DNA from: Streptomyces sp. NBC_01381
GTDB taxonomy: Bacteria; Actinomycetota; Actinomycetes; Streptomycetales; Streptomycetaceae
DNA: 64,000 nucleotides
Reading direction: 5' to 3'
Assembly: GCF_026340305.1 (NCBI RefSeq)
Contig: NZ_JAPEPI010000004.1
Location: 424,431-488,430, forward strand
In this document: piece by piece, positions 52,534-61,223 of the stretch
Numbering within the stretch: position 1 is the stretch's first letter
How the letters are laid out: each line of letters opens with the position of its first letter
Made by a program: the position numbers and the translations under genes
The notes under the pieces: generated by a model
Databases searched by the model: none
Told to the model about the DNA's origin: nothing
Seen by the model: only the letters and a program-made list of their open reading frames with translations

Positions 52534-53124
52534 GTGGACTTGGACGAGAAGTTCGGCGAAGGCTGGTGCGTAACCCTCGCCCCCCACCCACTCACCGAAG
52601 CCCTCCACCTCATGGACGTCGCCAACCCTGTCCCCTGCCCCGAGGGCCTGAACCAAGCCGCACACTTCCTCCAAGAGCACCTGGGTGAAGGCGCCTTCAT
52701 CCTCGGCCGCGAAATGCCTGGCGGCTGGACCCTCACCATCGAATTCGGAAGCTGGATCGGCTTCGATGACGATGTCCTGCGCACTCTCGCCGCCGACGGC
52801 CACACCGCCATCAGCGCCTACCGCGACCCCGACACGAAGACGGCCACCATCGCCCACGACGGCGCCGTCCTCGGCCGCCTCGAACTGTCCGGCGGCTACT
52901 TCGACGGCCCCTCCGGCAGCGTAGACACCACCCACCCCGTCGTCGGCTCCCTCACCGCGGCCGGCTTCGACGCCTCCGATGGCTGTGAACCCACCGGCGA
53001 AGCCGGCACCGAGGAGCCCGAAGGGTGCCTCGTCCTTGCCGTACGCGTCCTGACCGGCATCACCCTCACCGCAGCCGACTTCGAGGGCCCCTGGACCGGC
53101 GGCCTCGCCCGAACTGCCTTCTAG
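52534..53124 (+). CDS. DUF6461-like protein
   Basis: 196 residues from GTG 52534. Blocks GEGWCVTLAPHPLTEALHLM, WTLTIEFGSWIGFDDDVLRT and LVLAVRVLTGITLTAADFEG are typical of DUF6461 or related actinobacterial proteins of unknown function. It is cytosolic, with no membrane segment. A frame continues upstream to 52411, but the ribosome site and block start favour GTG 52534. Confidence 0.6.
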   Translation: MDLDEKFGEGWCVTLAPHPLTEALHLMDVANPVPCPEGLNQAAHFLQEHLGEGAFILGREMPGGWTLTIEFGSWIGFDDDVLRTLAADGHTAISAYRDPDTKTATIAHDGAVLGRLELSGGYFDGPSGSVDTTHPVVGSLTAAGFDASDGCEPTGEAGTEEPEGCLVLAVRVLTGITLTAADFEGPWTGGLARTAF

Positions 53125-53352
53125 TTCGGTCCTAAATTATCTCGGCGGGTACGTGACAATGCCGGGGCCGGGGCGCTTGTGCACGGGGAGGGTGCGCCGA
53201 TGGGGGTATGTTCCGCGTGGCGTCTTGCAGGTCGCGGTGGTGCTTACCGGGGCCGGGAGGTGATGGCTGTCTCGAACTCCTGACCGTAGCTCACGGCAGG
53301 TCGGGGCGAGCGTCCAGAGGGGCTGGGCTCTGGTGGTCGGGGTGGGGGCGGG

Positions 53353-54633
53353 TCATGGGTTGCTGCGCGTGGGGAGTGTGCTGAACCAGCGCACGACCTT
53401 TGCTGTTGCCTTCACGTTTGAGCCGAGGTGTTGTGACTTCTGGTGGTCGGCGGTGCCGAGGTCGATGACCGGCACTCCGATTTCTCTTTCCTGGAAGGCT
53501 GCGGCGCAGTTGGCGGTGTTCTGGACGGTCGCCTGTTCGTCGCCTTGTGCCCTGTAGAGCCGAATGGGTGCCGTGGGCTTCCAGTGTTTGCATACGCTGT
53601 CGGTGGTCCGCAGCCCGGCCGTGAGGCCGCTCTTGGGCCGGGTCAGCAGATCGCGCCCGTATGGCGTCAGTAGTTCGTCCGGCGTGCGGGGCAGCGCGTT
53701 GATCATCTGCGGGCCGGTGTGCATGCCGTCGAACAGTTCCTCCACGGCAGGGTCGCGGAACACCTTGCCCGGGTTGTCGTACACATCGTGGACGCGGTCG
53801 AAGGCGACCAGGGTGTATGCGGCGTACACCACGCGCCATCTCGGCTCCAGCTCGCTGTCGCCCGCGAGCAGCGCCGGGATCTGGGCACCCCCGAAGTCGT
53901 AGGCCCCGCTGATGGGGGCGAGGGCGCCGGGCCTGAAGTGCCGGTCCTCGCCCGCCTGGAGGGCCCTGGCGAGCCCGAGCGCAGCCGATGCGCCTTGGGA
54001 GAAGCCGGTGGCCAGGACGTCACGGTTAAGGGCGCGTCCGGTGGTCGGGGCGAACTGGCGGGCGGCGCGGAGCAGGTCGAGGGAGGCTGTGGCTTGGGAC
54101 GGCACGTCCATCCAGGGGTGCTTGGCCGGGCCTGTGCCCATGGCGAGGTAGTCGGGTGCGACGGTGGCGAAGCCTGCGGAGGCGTAGGTGATGGAGGGGC
54201 CGGTCAGGAACACCTTCCGCTGCATCGAGGGCGCGTCGATGCGGTGGACGCCGGTGCCGTGGGCGAACGAGACGGTCCGCAGATGTCCTTGGACCCCGCG
54301 CGGGACGGTGAACAGCCCGCTGGCGGTGGTGGGTTGGCCCTTCGTGTCGATGGTGCGGTAGAGGAGTCGGTAGGCGTCCACGCCGTGGCGGGCGGCGCCG
54401 GGGTCGTACCCGCAGGCGGTGAGCTCGGCTGCGGAGTCCTTGGCCGAGGTGAGGGTGTAGAGCGACTCGGCGGAGAGCAGGGTGCCGCGCTGGGTGGCGG
54501 CGTTGGGGGAGGGCGCGGCGGACGTCCCTGATGCAGCGCCGGTGCTGACGACGCCCGCGCCGGCGAGGATCGTGGCGGCGACGGCGGCTGTGGTGACTCG
54601 GCGGTGGCGGTGCGGGGTTCGAGTGACAGGCAC
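53353..54633 (-). CDS. Secreted lipase, alpha/beta-hydrolase (LIP family)
   Basis: 426 residues. A signal peptide ends near GAASGTSAAP. The hydrolase core has VSFAHGTGVHRIDAP, a nucleophile elbow GFSQGASAALGLARAL, and TADHQKSQHLGS carrying the probable catalytic His, with an Asp between. Similar Streptomyces enzymes are extracellular lipases or esterases. The ORF start is preceded by an AT-rich promoter-like region. Confidence 0.85.
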   Translation of the reverse strand: MPVTRTPHRHRRVTTAAVAATILAGAGVVSTGAASGTSAAPSPNAATQRGTLLSAESLYTLTSAKDSAAELTACGYDPGAARHGVDAYRLLYRTIDTKGQPTTASGLFTVPRGVQGHLRTVSFAHGTGVHRIDAPSMQRKVFLTGPSITYASAGFATVAPDYLAMGTGPAKHPWMDVPSQATASLDLLRAARQFAPTTGRALNRDVLATGFSQGASAALGLARALQAGEDRHFRPGALAPISGAYDFGGAQIPALLAGDSELEPRWRVVYAAYTLVAFDRVHDVYDNPGKVFRDPAVEELFDGMHTGPQMINALPRTPDELLTPYGRDLLTRPKSGLTAGLRTTDSVCKHWKPTAPIRLYRAQGDEQATVQNTANCAAAFQEREIGVPVIDLGTADHQKSQHLGSNVKATAKVVRWFSTLPTRSNP

Positions 54634-55611
54634 GGTGCGTTCTCCCTCGACTCTGGCTGATCCGAAGCGGGTTCAGCCTCCATCGGGGGCGGCGCTGGAC
54701 GCACTGGTGCACACCCCCGGGCGTGGGGGAGGGGTAGACCCCGGGTGCCGTCTTGTGATGGTGGGCATGGGGGCCGCCCTCTGCTCTTCGATGTTGGGTG
54801 GGGCTCTTGTGCCGGGAAGGGCGGAGCCGGCAGGACGGTGATGGGCCCAGCTCCTTTGGAGGGTCGTCTTGACCTGCCGTGAGCTGTGGTCGGGAGTTCG
54901 AGGCGGTGATCACCTTCCGGCTCCGGTGGGCGCCTCGGTGACCTGGAGGGTGCCACGGGGAGCGTGCGCCCATGGGCGCACGCTCCCCGTGTAGAAGCGC
55001 CCCGGTCCCGGCTCTTGGTGGGGCGGGTGACTGTGTGGTTTCTGTGTTCCCCGTCCGTGTGGCGCCGGTCCCGTGGTCGATGCAGCCGTGGGGGCCGGAC
55101 GGGCTGTTCCCGGCGTGGCCGCTTGGCTTTCCGGGCGTCGGCGTGTGAATGCGGTTGTGTGGCGCGGTTTCGGGGTGAGGCCGGTCTTCTCACTTGTCGA
55201 CGAGATCTGCATGTGTCTCGTCGTGCACGCCGGTGTGCTCGGGCGGCGTTCAGTGGTTTTGGGTGGGGTCGGCGGCTGCGGACGTGTCCTCGGTGGCTGT
55301 CTGGGCGGTGAGCGGCTGGCGTCGTGGGCCTGCGCGGCAAGGTCGGTACCGGCGCGGATGCAAGAGGTTGAAGAGTGGTGCTGTGGGTCGCCTGGGTCGT
55401 TGGTGGTTTGTCCGCGCGGGGAGTGCCTGGCTCAAGGCGGCTGCCGGGGGGCTCGGCCGCCCTGGCTCGCGGGTGGTCTGCGGGTCTGATGTCAAGGAAC
55501 TGTGGGTCGACACTGCGTCCCGCCACCCGAATGGATCTTTATTCGTTGCGGCGAACGGTGTGCCCGGTAATCGTGCTTATGAGATCAACCGCACTCTCAG
55601 TTGGAGGCAAA
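54634..55611. other. Long noncoding region with a 38-nt perfect palindrome (54954-54991)
   Basis: About 980 bases with no convincing gene. The palindrome is CACGGGGAGCGTGCGCCC with its mirror, centred on CCATGG. No T-run follows, so it could be a terminator, a site-specific recombination relic or an operator. Elsewhere only scattered low-quality frames occur. Confidence 0.6.
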
Positions 55612-55800
55612 ATGCGTATCCGTCTTTCTGTCACCGCTCTCGGCCTGGCCGCGCTCGCGCTGCTGGGCTCGGCGGCCACCGCCACGGCGGCGCCCAGCAC
55701 TCCCGCGGTCGGCCAGAGCAGGCTGGCGCCGATCGGTGATGACAACAATCAGGGGGCTGTGGACTTTTCGGTCGGTGACATGAACGACAACCACGCCTGA
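55612..55800 (+). CDS. Very small secreted protein
   Basis: 62 residues from ATG 55612, 7 bases after TTGGAGG. A signal peptide (residues 1-27, ending ATATAA) precedes about 35 mature residues, PSTPAVGQSRLAPIGDDNNQ then GAVDFSVGDMNDNHA. The mature peptide is acidic and Asn-rich with no cysteine. The good ribosome site and following terminator support a real gene; function unknown. Confidence 0.65.
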   Translation: MRIRLSVTALGLAALALLGSAATATAAPSTPAVGQSRLAPIGDDNNQGAVDFSVGDMNDNHA

Positions 55801-55811
55801 GTGTTTGTTTC

Positions 55812-55851
55812 CGTCGCCTCGCCCGGGTCGAGAGGTCCGGGCGGGGCGACG
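55812..55851 (+). terminator. Terminator hairpin after the small secreted protein
   Basis: CGTCGCCTCGCCCGG (55812-55826) pairs with CCGGGCGGGGCGACG (55837-55851) with one mismatch, and GGTTTGTGG follows, 11 bases after the stop. Confidence 0.65.
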
Positions 55852-56585
55852 GGTTTGTGGTGTGAGGGGTGGCATGCCGTCGTGAGGGCTTCGAAGCGGG
55901 GGCATGCTGGGCCTGGGCGGGCGTGACGTGTGGGGGCTGTCCCTGTTCGGGGTGGTGGGTGTGTGCTGGTGGGTGTGACTGCTGGATTGCCGTCCTTGCG
56001 CCTGCCGGGTGCGGCCGCCGGCGGTTGAGGGGGTACCGCCTGTCGGGGATGTGGTGGTGCTGGTCTCGGGGTCTCAGGGCCGGGGGCTGTGGCGGCAGGC
56101 GGTGGTGGCCGGGCTGCCGGGGTTGGATGAGGCCGGGAGGCCGGGAGGCCGGCGTTGGTGCATGTGGCGATTGCGGCTGGGGTGGCGGGGGTGTCGCGGC
56201 GGACGGTGTGGTGCCGGCCGGCGGTGGCCGGCCGGTGGGGGTGCGCCGAATCTGTTGCGCGGCGCGGCGGGTTCGTGTTGACGGATGAGTGCACGGATGA
56301 GTGGTGGGCCCGTCTCGAACAGCTGGGGGATGTCGCGCGGTGGCACCGCCGGCTGGTCCGGGGTCAAAGCGCTGTTGTGCTGGGGCGGTTGGTGTCGTTG
56401 GTGTCGTTGGCGGCGATGCATCGGGCGCTGCGTGAACACCTGCGGGCGGGCCGGGGGGGGCGACCCCGCTTCGCCAATGCCCTGGCCGTCCAGTCCTTGC
56501 GCCCTGACCGGCGCCCGGGGCCCGGCGCCGTGGCGGAGGCATGGGCGCACGCTGTCGCCATCTTGGCGGCCTGTCCGGCGCCCGC

Positions 56586-56951
56586 TGGGTGCCGGCCGGG
56601 CCGCTCCTGACGGGCTGGCGGGGGGGCAGGGTCGGCCGTGGCCTCGGCATCGGCCATCCGCCCCGCCGCGGTCTGCGCGGCCTCCTGGATGCGGTGCTCT
56701 GGGTGGTTCGCACCGGGATTGCTTGGCGCTGCTTTCCGCACACTGGCCCGCACTGGAACGGGGTGTGGCACTGCTTCGGCCGCGGGGAGAAGGGCGGCAT
56801 CTTGGAGCGGCTCGACGCCCTGATGCGGCGCCGGGTGCGCGAGGGCGGGAGCCGCCTGGCGGAGCCGGCCGCGGTGGTGATCGACGCGCAGAGCATCATG
56901 GCTTGCGCCGGCGTCCCCGCCGTCGAACGGGGCGCCGACGCCAGGCGGTGA
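56586..56951 (+). mobile_element. IS5-type DDE transposase fragment
   Basis: The frame GIGHPPRRGLRGLLDAVLWV, VRTGIAWRCFPHTGPHWNGV, RLDALMRRRVREGGSRLAEP and AAVVIDAQSIM matches the N-terminal and first Asp region (VIDSQS-type) of IS5 transposases, then stops at 56951 before the rest of the catalytic domain. No inverted repeats found. Confidence 0.65.
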
Positions 56952-57529
56952 TCGTGTTGAAGGGCAGTACGCCGGCGGTGAACGGGCCGGCCCCGGTGAG
57001 GAGTCGACCGGCCGGGGTGCCTTGGGCAGGGACGGTCAGGGCCGCCGCGGCGGTGGCGGCCAGGACGCCGGGCGGCAGGATGACCGCCGCGCGCGGGCTG
57101 GGCGGCGGGGACTGCGGGTTGGGCTGAGGCGCCGTCAACTCCCTGTAGGGGCGGGGGGTGCGCCCGTGACGCCGGACGTGTCTGATGCTGGAGGCATGGG
57201 CGGGCAGCAACCCCCTCACCCCCGATGACGTGAATCACTCTCCATGACGTGAATCGCTCTGCGTTGCCGGAAGTGTTGCGGGCAAGGCCGGGGGGGGGAG
57301 GGCCGCACGCCGTGTCTGGGGCGTGGGCGACGCGGTCCGCGCGGGGCCGCCGGGGCCTGCCGCGGATGCTGGGCGTGCTGCGGATGCCGGGGAGCGGGGT
57401 GTGCCGGAGGCGGTCGGCGGTGGCGAGAACGCTGCCTGCCCGCCTTCGTGCCCCGGCTCGGCTGTGGCCGGGCCCCGTGCCCGGGTGTGCTGTTGCCGGG
57501 GTGGTGTGGCTTGGGGGTGTGGTGAGGAG

Positions 57530-57900
57530 GATGGTGTGGGTGTCCGGGCCGATGGCTTCGTTGTGCCCGGCGCTTCGGTGTTGTTCTCTGCGGAGGCGTT
57601 CGAGTGCCTGGTGGTGGATTGCGGCGGGCAGTGGCCGGTGCGCGCGCGGGGGGCGGTGTCGGCCGGCGCGCTGTGCCTCGATGCCGCTCTGGGCCGGGGC
57701 GGTGTCCTGGGCCGGGTCCGGTTCGAGCCGCCCGTCATCGGGAGGGGACCGGTGTCCGGGGGGCGGTGTTCTTGGTGACACCCCCGGGTGGTGAGGTGAC
57801 ACCCCCGGGTGGTGAGGTGCTGCCCGGGGGTGTCTGGGGGGTGTCTGGGGCGGGCGGGCTGTGTTGGGGGCCCGTGGTGAGACCCTCGCTGGCGTTGTGC
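57530..57900 (+). pseudogene. Second, diverged copy of the unknown gene at 51671
   Basis: The DNA from ATGGTGTGGGTGTCCGGG onward aligns without gaps to the copy at 51671 for over 100 bases at roughly 70% identity by eye. In the homologous frame it reads FVVPGASVLFSAEAFECLVV and CGGQWPVRARGAVSAG. A related GGTGAGACCCTCGCTGGCGT appears at 57875, matching GGCGAGACCCTCGCCGACGT of the first copy. No intact frame. Confidence 0.45.
57775..57816 (+). repeat. Two tandem copies of a 21-bp unit
   Basis: GTGACACCCCCGGGTGGTGA plus G occurs twice, exactly, side by side (57775-57795 and 57796-57816), inside the degraded copy of the unknown gene. Confidence 0.85.
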
Positions 57901-58117
57901 CTGTACGGGGTGGAGCCCGGTGCGGGGGCGGCGGGTCTCGCCGTGCTCTGCCGCGGGGTGGGCCGGGCGGGACTCGGGGTGCGGCAGGGCTCGTGGCCGC
58001 GGGCGGTTGTCTGTGGCGGGCCCGTGTTCGCACTCCTGGGTCTTCAGTCATCCTCCAGGGCCGCCCTCCAGGCTCGGACCTGTTCAGGCAGTGTCGGGCA
58101 GGTCGGGAGGGAGCATC

Positions 58118-58915
58118 ATGACGGCGGAGCCGCAGAGCGGGGAGTCTCGGGTCGCGTTGGTCACGGGGGCCACGCGGGGCATCGGCCGTGCGGTGGCCGA
58201 GACGCTGGGCAGGGCCGGTGTCAGGGTCTTCATCACGTCGCGCAGTGCCGAGGATGTGGCGGCGGTGGTGAAGGAGCTGACGGAGTGCGGCATCAGCGTC
58301 GACGGCGTCGAGGCCGACGTGCGCTCGGGCCAGGACGTCGCCCGTTGCGTGGCGGCGGCCGTCGATCGCTTCGGGCCCATCGACATCCTGGTCAACAACG
58401 CGGGACGCAGTGGCGGCGGGGTGACCGCGCAGATCACGGACGAGTTGTGGAACGACGTCGTCGAGACCAATCTGACCAGTGTCTTCCGCGTCACCCGTGA
58501 GGTGCTCAACGCGGGCGGGATGGGGTCCAGGTCTGTTGGGCGGATCATCAACATCGCCTCCACGGGCGGCAAGCAGGGAGTGGTGCTCGGAGCGCCGTAC
58601 AGCGCCTCCAAGCATGCGGTGGTCGGCTTCACCAAGTCGCTCGGGCTGGAACTGGCCAAGACCGGGATCACCGTCAACGCGGTGTGCCCCGGCTATGTGG
58701 AGACCCCCATGGCCCGGTCGGTCCGGCAGGGATATGCGGGCCACTGGGAGATCGCCGAGGAAGAGGTGCTCAAGCGGTTCGAGGCCAAGATCCCGCTGGG
58801 CCGCTACACCGCCCCGGAGGAAGTGGCCGCGCTGGTGGGCTACCTGGCCTCTCCCGCCGCCGCTCCGATCACCGCCCAGGCCATGAACGTCTGCGGCGGC
58901 CTGGGCAACTACTGA
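58118..58915 (+). CDS. Type II polyketide C9-ketoreductase (SDR)
   Basis: 265 residues. TGATRGIGRAVAETLGRAG is the NADPH-binding motif. SVVETNLTSVFRVTREVLNA and IASTGGKQGVVLGAPYSASK hold the catalytic Ser, Tyr and Lys, and GITVNAVCPGYVETPMARSV closes it. Block by block it follows the actinorhodin ketoreductase ActIII. ATG 58118 follows GGGAGGGA. It reduces the C9 ketone of the nascent polyketide on its carrier protein. The next gene, an aromatase/cyclase, begins 39 bases after the stop, so the two work in sequence. Confidence 0.93.
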   Translation: MTAEPQSGESRVALVTGATRGIGRAVAETLGRAGVRVFITSRSAEDVAAVVKELTECGISVDGVEADVRSGQDVARCVAAAVDRFGPIDILVNNAGRSGGGVTAQITDELWNDVVETNLTSVFRVTREVLNAGGMGSRSVGRIINIASTGGKQGVVLGAPYSASKHAVVGFTKSLGLELAKTGITVNAVCPGYVETPMARSVRQGYAGHWEIAEEEVLKRFEAKIPLGRYTAPEEVAALVGYLASPAAAPITAQAMNVCGGLGNY

Positions 58916-58953
58916 TGCCCGCCCAGTCCGACCGAAGGAGAGCCGGATCCACC

Positions 58954-59895
58954 ATGGCAGTGACGCATCACGCTCGGCACACGATCACCATCGACGCCCC
59001 GGCGCAGGCGGTGTATGCAATCATCGCGGACGCCGCCGACTGGCCGCGCGTCTTTCCCCCCTCGGTGCACGTGGAGCAGACGCCGCTCGGTGAGGGTGAG
59101 GAGATCCTGCAGGTCTGGGCCACGGCCAACGACGAGGTCAAGTCCTGGCAGTCGCGGCGCCGGCTCGACCCGCAGGCGCTCACGATCGGTTTCCGGCAGG
59201 AGAGGAGCACGGCTCCGGCGACGTCGATGGGGGGCCAGTGGCAGATCCGCCCGCTGTCCAAGGCCCGGTGCGAGGTCGTGCTCCTGCACGACTTCACGGC
59301 CCTGGACGACGCCCCCGAGAACGTCGAGTGGATCAACCGTGCGCTGGACCACAACAGCGAGGCCGAGCTGGGCCGGATGAAGTCCACCGCGGAGTCGGCC
59401 GGGCAGCTGGGGGAACTGCTGTGCACCTTCGAGGACCGGGTGCGCATCGAGGCGCCGAGCGCCGAGGTGCACGCGTTTTTGTGGCGGGGCGAGCAGTGGC
59501 AGGAGCGGCTTCCGCATGTGGCCCGGGTGAAGCTGACGGAGCCGCAGGAGGACATCCAGGTCCTGGAGATGGACACCATCGCCAGGGACGGCTCGCGGCA
59601 CACCACCGAGTCGGTGCGGGTGAGTCTTGGCTCCTCCCGGATCGTCTACAAGCAGCTGCGTGTGCCGCCGTTGCTCACCGCGCATGTGGGGGCCTGGCTC
59701 CTTGAGGAGTCGGAGGGGGTGACGACGGCCGTGGCGCGCCACACCGTCGTCATCAACCCGTCCTCGGTGACCCTGCTGGGTCCGGAGACCACCGTGGCCG
59801 GCGCGCGGGCCTTCATCCGGGACGCGCTGGGCACCAACAGTCTGGCGACGCTGCGCCACGCCAAGGAGTTCACCGAGCGCAGTCCCGCCCGCTGA
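58954..59895 (+). CDS. Didomain aromatase/cyclase
   Basis: 313 residues with two SRPBCC domains: HTITIDAPAQAVYAIIADAA and VFPPSVHVEQTPLGEGEEIL in the first, and DRVRIEAPSAEVHAFLWRGE, RHTTESVRVSLGSSRIVYKQ in the second. Such proteins (ActVII type) dehydrate and close the first ring after C9 reduction. It directly follows the ketoreductase and ends before a strong terminator. Confidence 0.92.
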   Translation: MAVTHHARHTITIDAPAQAVYAIIADAADWPRVFPPSVHVEQTPLGEGEEILQVWATANDEVKSWQSRRRLDPQALTIGFRQERSTAPATSMGGQWQIRPLSKARCEVVLLHDFTALDDAPENVEWINRALDHNSEAELGRMKSTAESAGQLGELLCTFEDRVRIEAPSAEVHAFLWRGEQWQERLPHVARVKLTEPQEDIQVLEMDTIARDGSRHTTESVRVSLGSSRIVYKQLRVPPLLTAHVGAWLLEESEGVTTAVARHTVVINPSSVTLLGPETTVAGARAFIRDALGTNSLATLRHAKEFTERSPAR

Positions 59896-59904
59896 CCGCG
59901 CAGT

Positions 59905-59945
59905 GCGGCCCCCCGTCCACGCCGGTGGCGTGGACGGGGGGCCGC
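59905..59945. terminator. Bidirectional terminator hairpin
   Basis: A perfect 19-bp stem (59905-59923 with 59927-59945) with a 3-base loop between two convergent genes. Confidence 0.85.
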
Positions 59946-59968
59946 TCGGGTGTGTCTGCGCCCCTGCC

Positions 59969-60919
59969 TCAGGCGTGGCATGCCACCGGACGGCCGCCGT
60001 TGTACTGCGCCATCTCCCCGAAGACCGGCGCCGAGCGGATCTCGGTGTCCCGCGCCGGCGAGGACTCCTCGGCGTAGGCGCGGTGCAGGTTGGCCACCAG
60101 GCGCTCGGGGTCGCGGAGCCCGGCGTAGGGGCCCAGGTCCGCCTCGCGCGCGGTCTGCAGGGGGGAGAGTCCGGCGGCCAGGCCGGCCCGGGCTCTGTCG
60201 CGTACCCACAGCAGGTAGTCCCGGGTGGCGTCGAGGACCTCGGGGCCCGCGACCGGACCGTGGCCGCCGACGATGACGGCCGGGTCAAGGGCGCGCAGCC
60301 GCTCGATGGCCTTAAGGGTGCCGCTCAGCGAGCCCATCAGGACGAAGGGCGTGCAGCCGGGCAGCAGGACGTCCCCGGCGAACAGGATGCGCTGCCGGGG
60401 GAGCCAGGCCACGATGTCGCTGGTGGTGTGCGCGGGGCCGACGTGCATCAACTCGGCGGTCAGGTCGCCGACATGGAGCGTGGTGCGTTCGCGGAAGGTG
60501 AGGGTCGGCAGGGCGAGGCTGATGTCGCCCCACTGCGTGTCCGGCCAGACCTCGCGCATCGCCAGGCCGCGCCGGGCCATCTCGGTCCGGGTGACCTCGT
60601 GGGACACCACGGTGGCGTGCGGGGCGAGCACCGAGTTCCCGAAGTGGTGGTCCCCGTGGTGGTGGGTGGTGACGATCGTGCGCACCTCCAGGGGGGTGCG
60701 GGCGGCGATGGCCGCGCGCAGGGCGCGGGCCCGCCGCTCGGTGGCGGCGGTGTCCACCACGGCCACCGCGTCGTCGCCGATCAGCACGCCGGCGTTGTTC
60801 AGGCACCAGCCCCCGTCCGGCTGGATGTAGGCGTGGACGCCCGGTGCGAGCTCCTGAAGACGGGGCGGGGCCGGCGCGGGCGGGGCGCCGGGGCGGGGCG
60901 TGGCCGATGGCTGGGTCAT
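59969..60919 (-). CDS. Metallo-beta-lactamase-fold hydrolase
   Basis: 316 residues. THHHGDHHFGNSVLAPHATV is the HxHxDH metal motif, MHVGPAHTTSDIVAWLPRQR and ILFAGDVLLPGCTPF supply the remaining ligands. Such enzymes in aromatic polyketide clusters act as thioesterases or lactone hydrolases; a detox role is also possible. It is convergent with the aromatase. Confidence 0.87.
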   Translation of the reverse strand: MTQPSATPRPGAPPAPAPPRLQELAPGVHAYIQPDGGWCLNNAGVLIGDDAVAVVDTAATERRARALRAAIAARTPLEVRTIVTTHHHGDHHFGNSVLAPHATVVSHEVTRTEMARRGLAMREVWPDTQWGDISLALPTLTFRERTTLHVGDLTAELMHVGPAHTTSDIVAWLPRQRILFAGDVLLPGCTPFVLMGSLSGTLKAIERLRALDPAVIVGGHGPVAGPEVLDATRDYLLWVRDRARAGLAAGLSPLQTAREADLGPYAGLRDPERLVANLHRAYAEESSPARDTEIRSAPVFGEMAQYNGGRPVACHA

Positions 60920-61223
60920 CGGGGAATTCCTTCCCGGGGCAGGGGTGGGGCAGTGCGCGTGCGGTCCTCACGATCTGCCGTCCCGCTGGAGCGGTGGAGG
61001 TGGCGCGATGGCCGCGGAGAGGAGGACCGGCGCAGGAGCCGGCTCCGCTGTGTGGCACACCTTGCACCGGAGATCTCTGCGGGACATACTGTTCCACAGT
61101 TGTGGGGCAAGTTGTTCCGTATCTCGTCGGTGGGCCGGTGCCCATGGGCCGGGATCCGCGGATCCATGTGACGGCCGGCCCCGCATCCCCCCATTTCCAC
61201 AGCTCATCGGCAGGAGAGATCTG
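60920..61223 (+). promoter_or_regulatory. Divergent promoter region of MBL and MFS genes
   Basis: About 300 bases between divergent starts. It contains CCACAGTTGTGG (61095-61106), an inverted repeat with 2-base spacer, and two similar GTTCC-containing elements (CTGTTCCAC and TTGTTCCGT). These could be repressor sites controlling the efflux pump, though no regulator gene is adjacent. Confidence 0.45.

Noticed and set aside
57775..57816. Tandem 21-bp unit as an integration or origin repeat
   Set aside because: Only two copies, inside a degraded gene, so not supported as an origin or att site.
55631..58744. Very long minus-strand frame (over 1,000 codons)
   Set aside because: It runs antisense to clear genes (ketoreductase and others), is rich in Arg/Pro/Ala and has no family similarity; typical of high-GC antisense frames.
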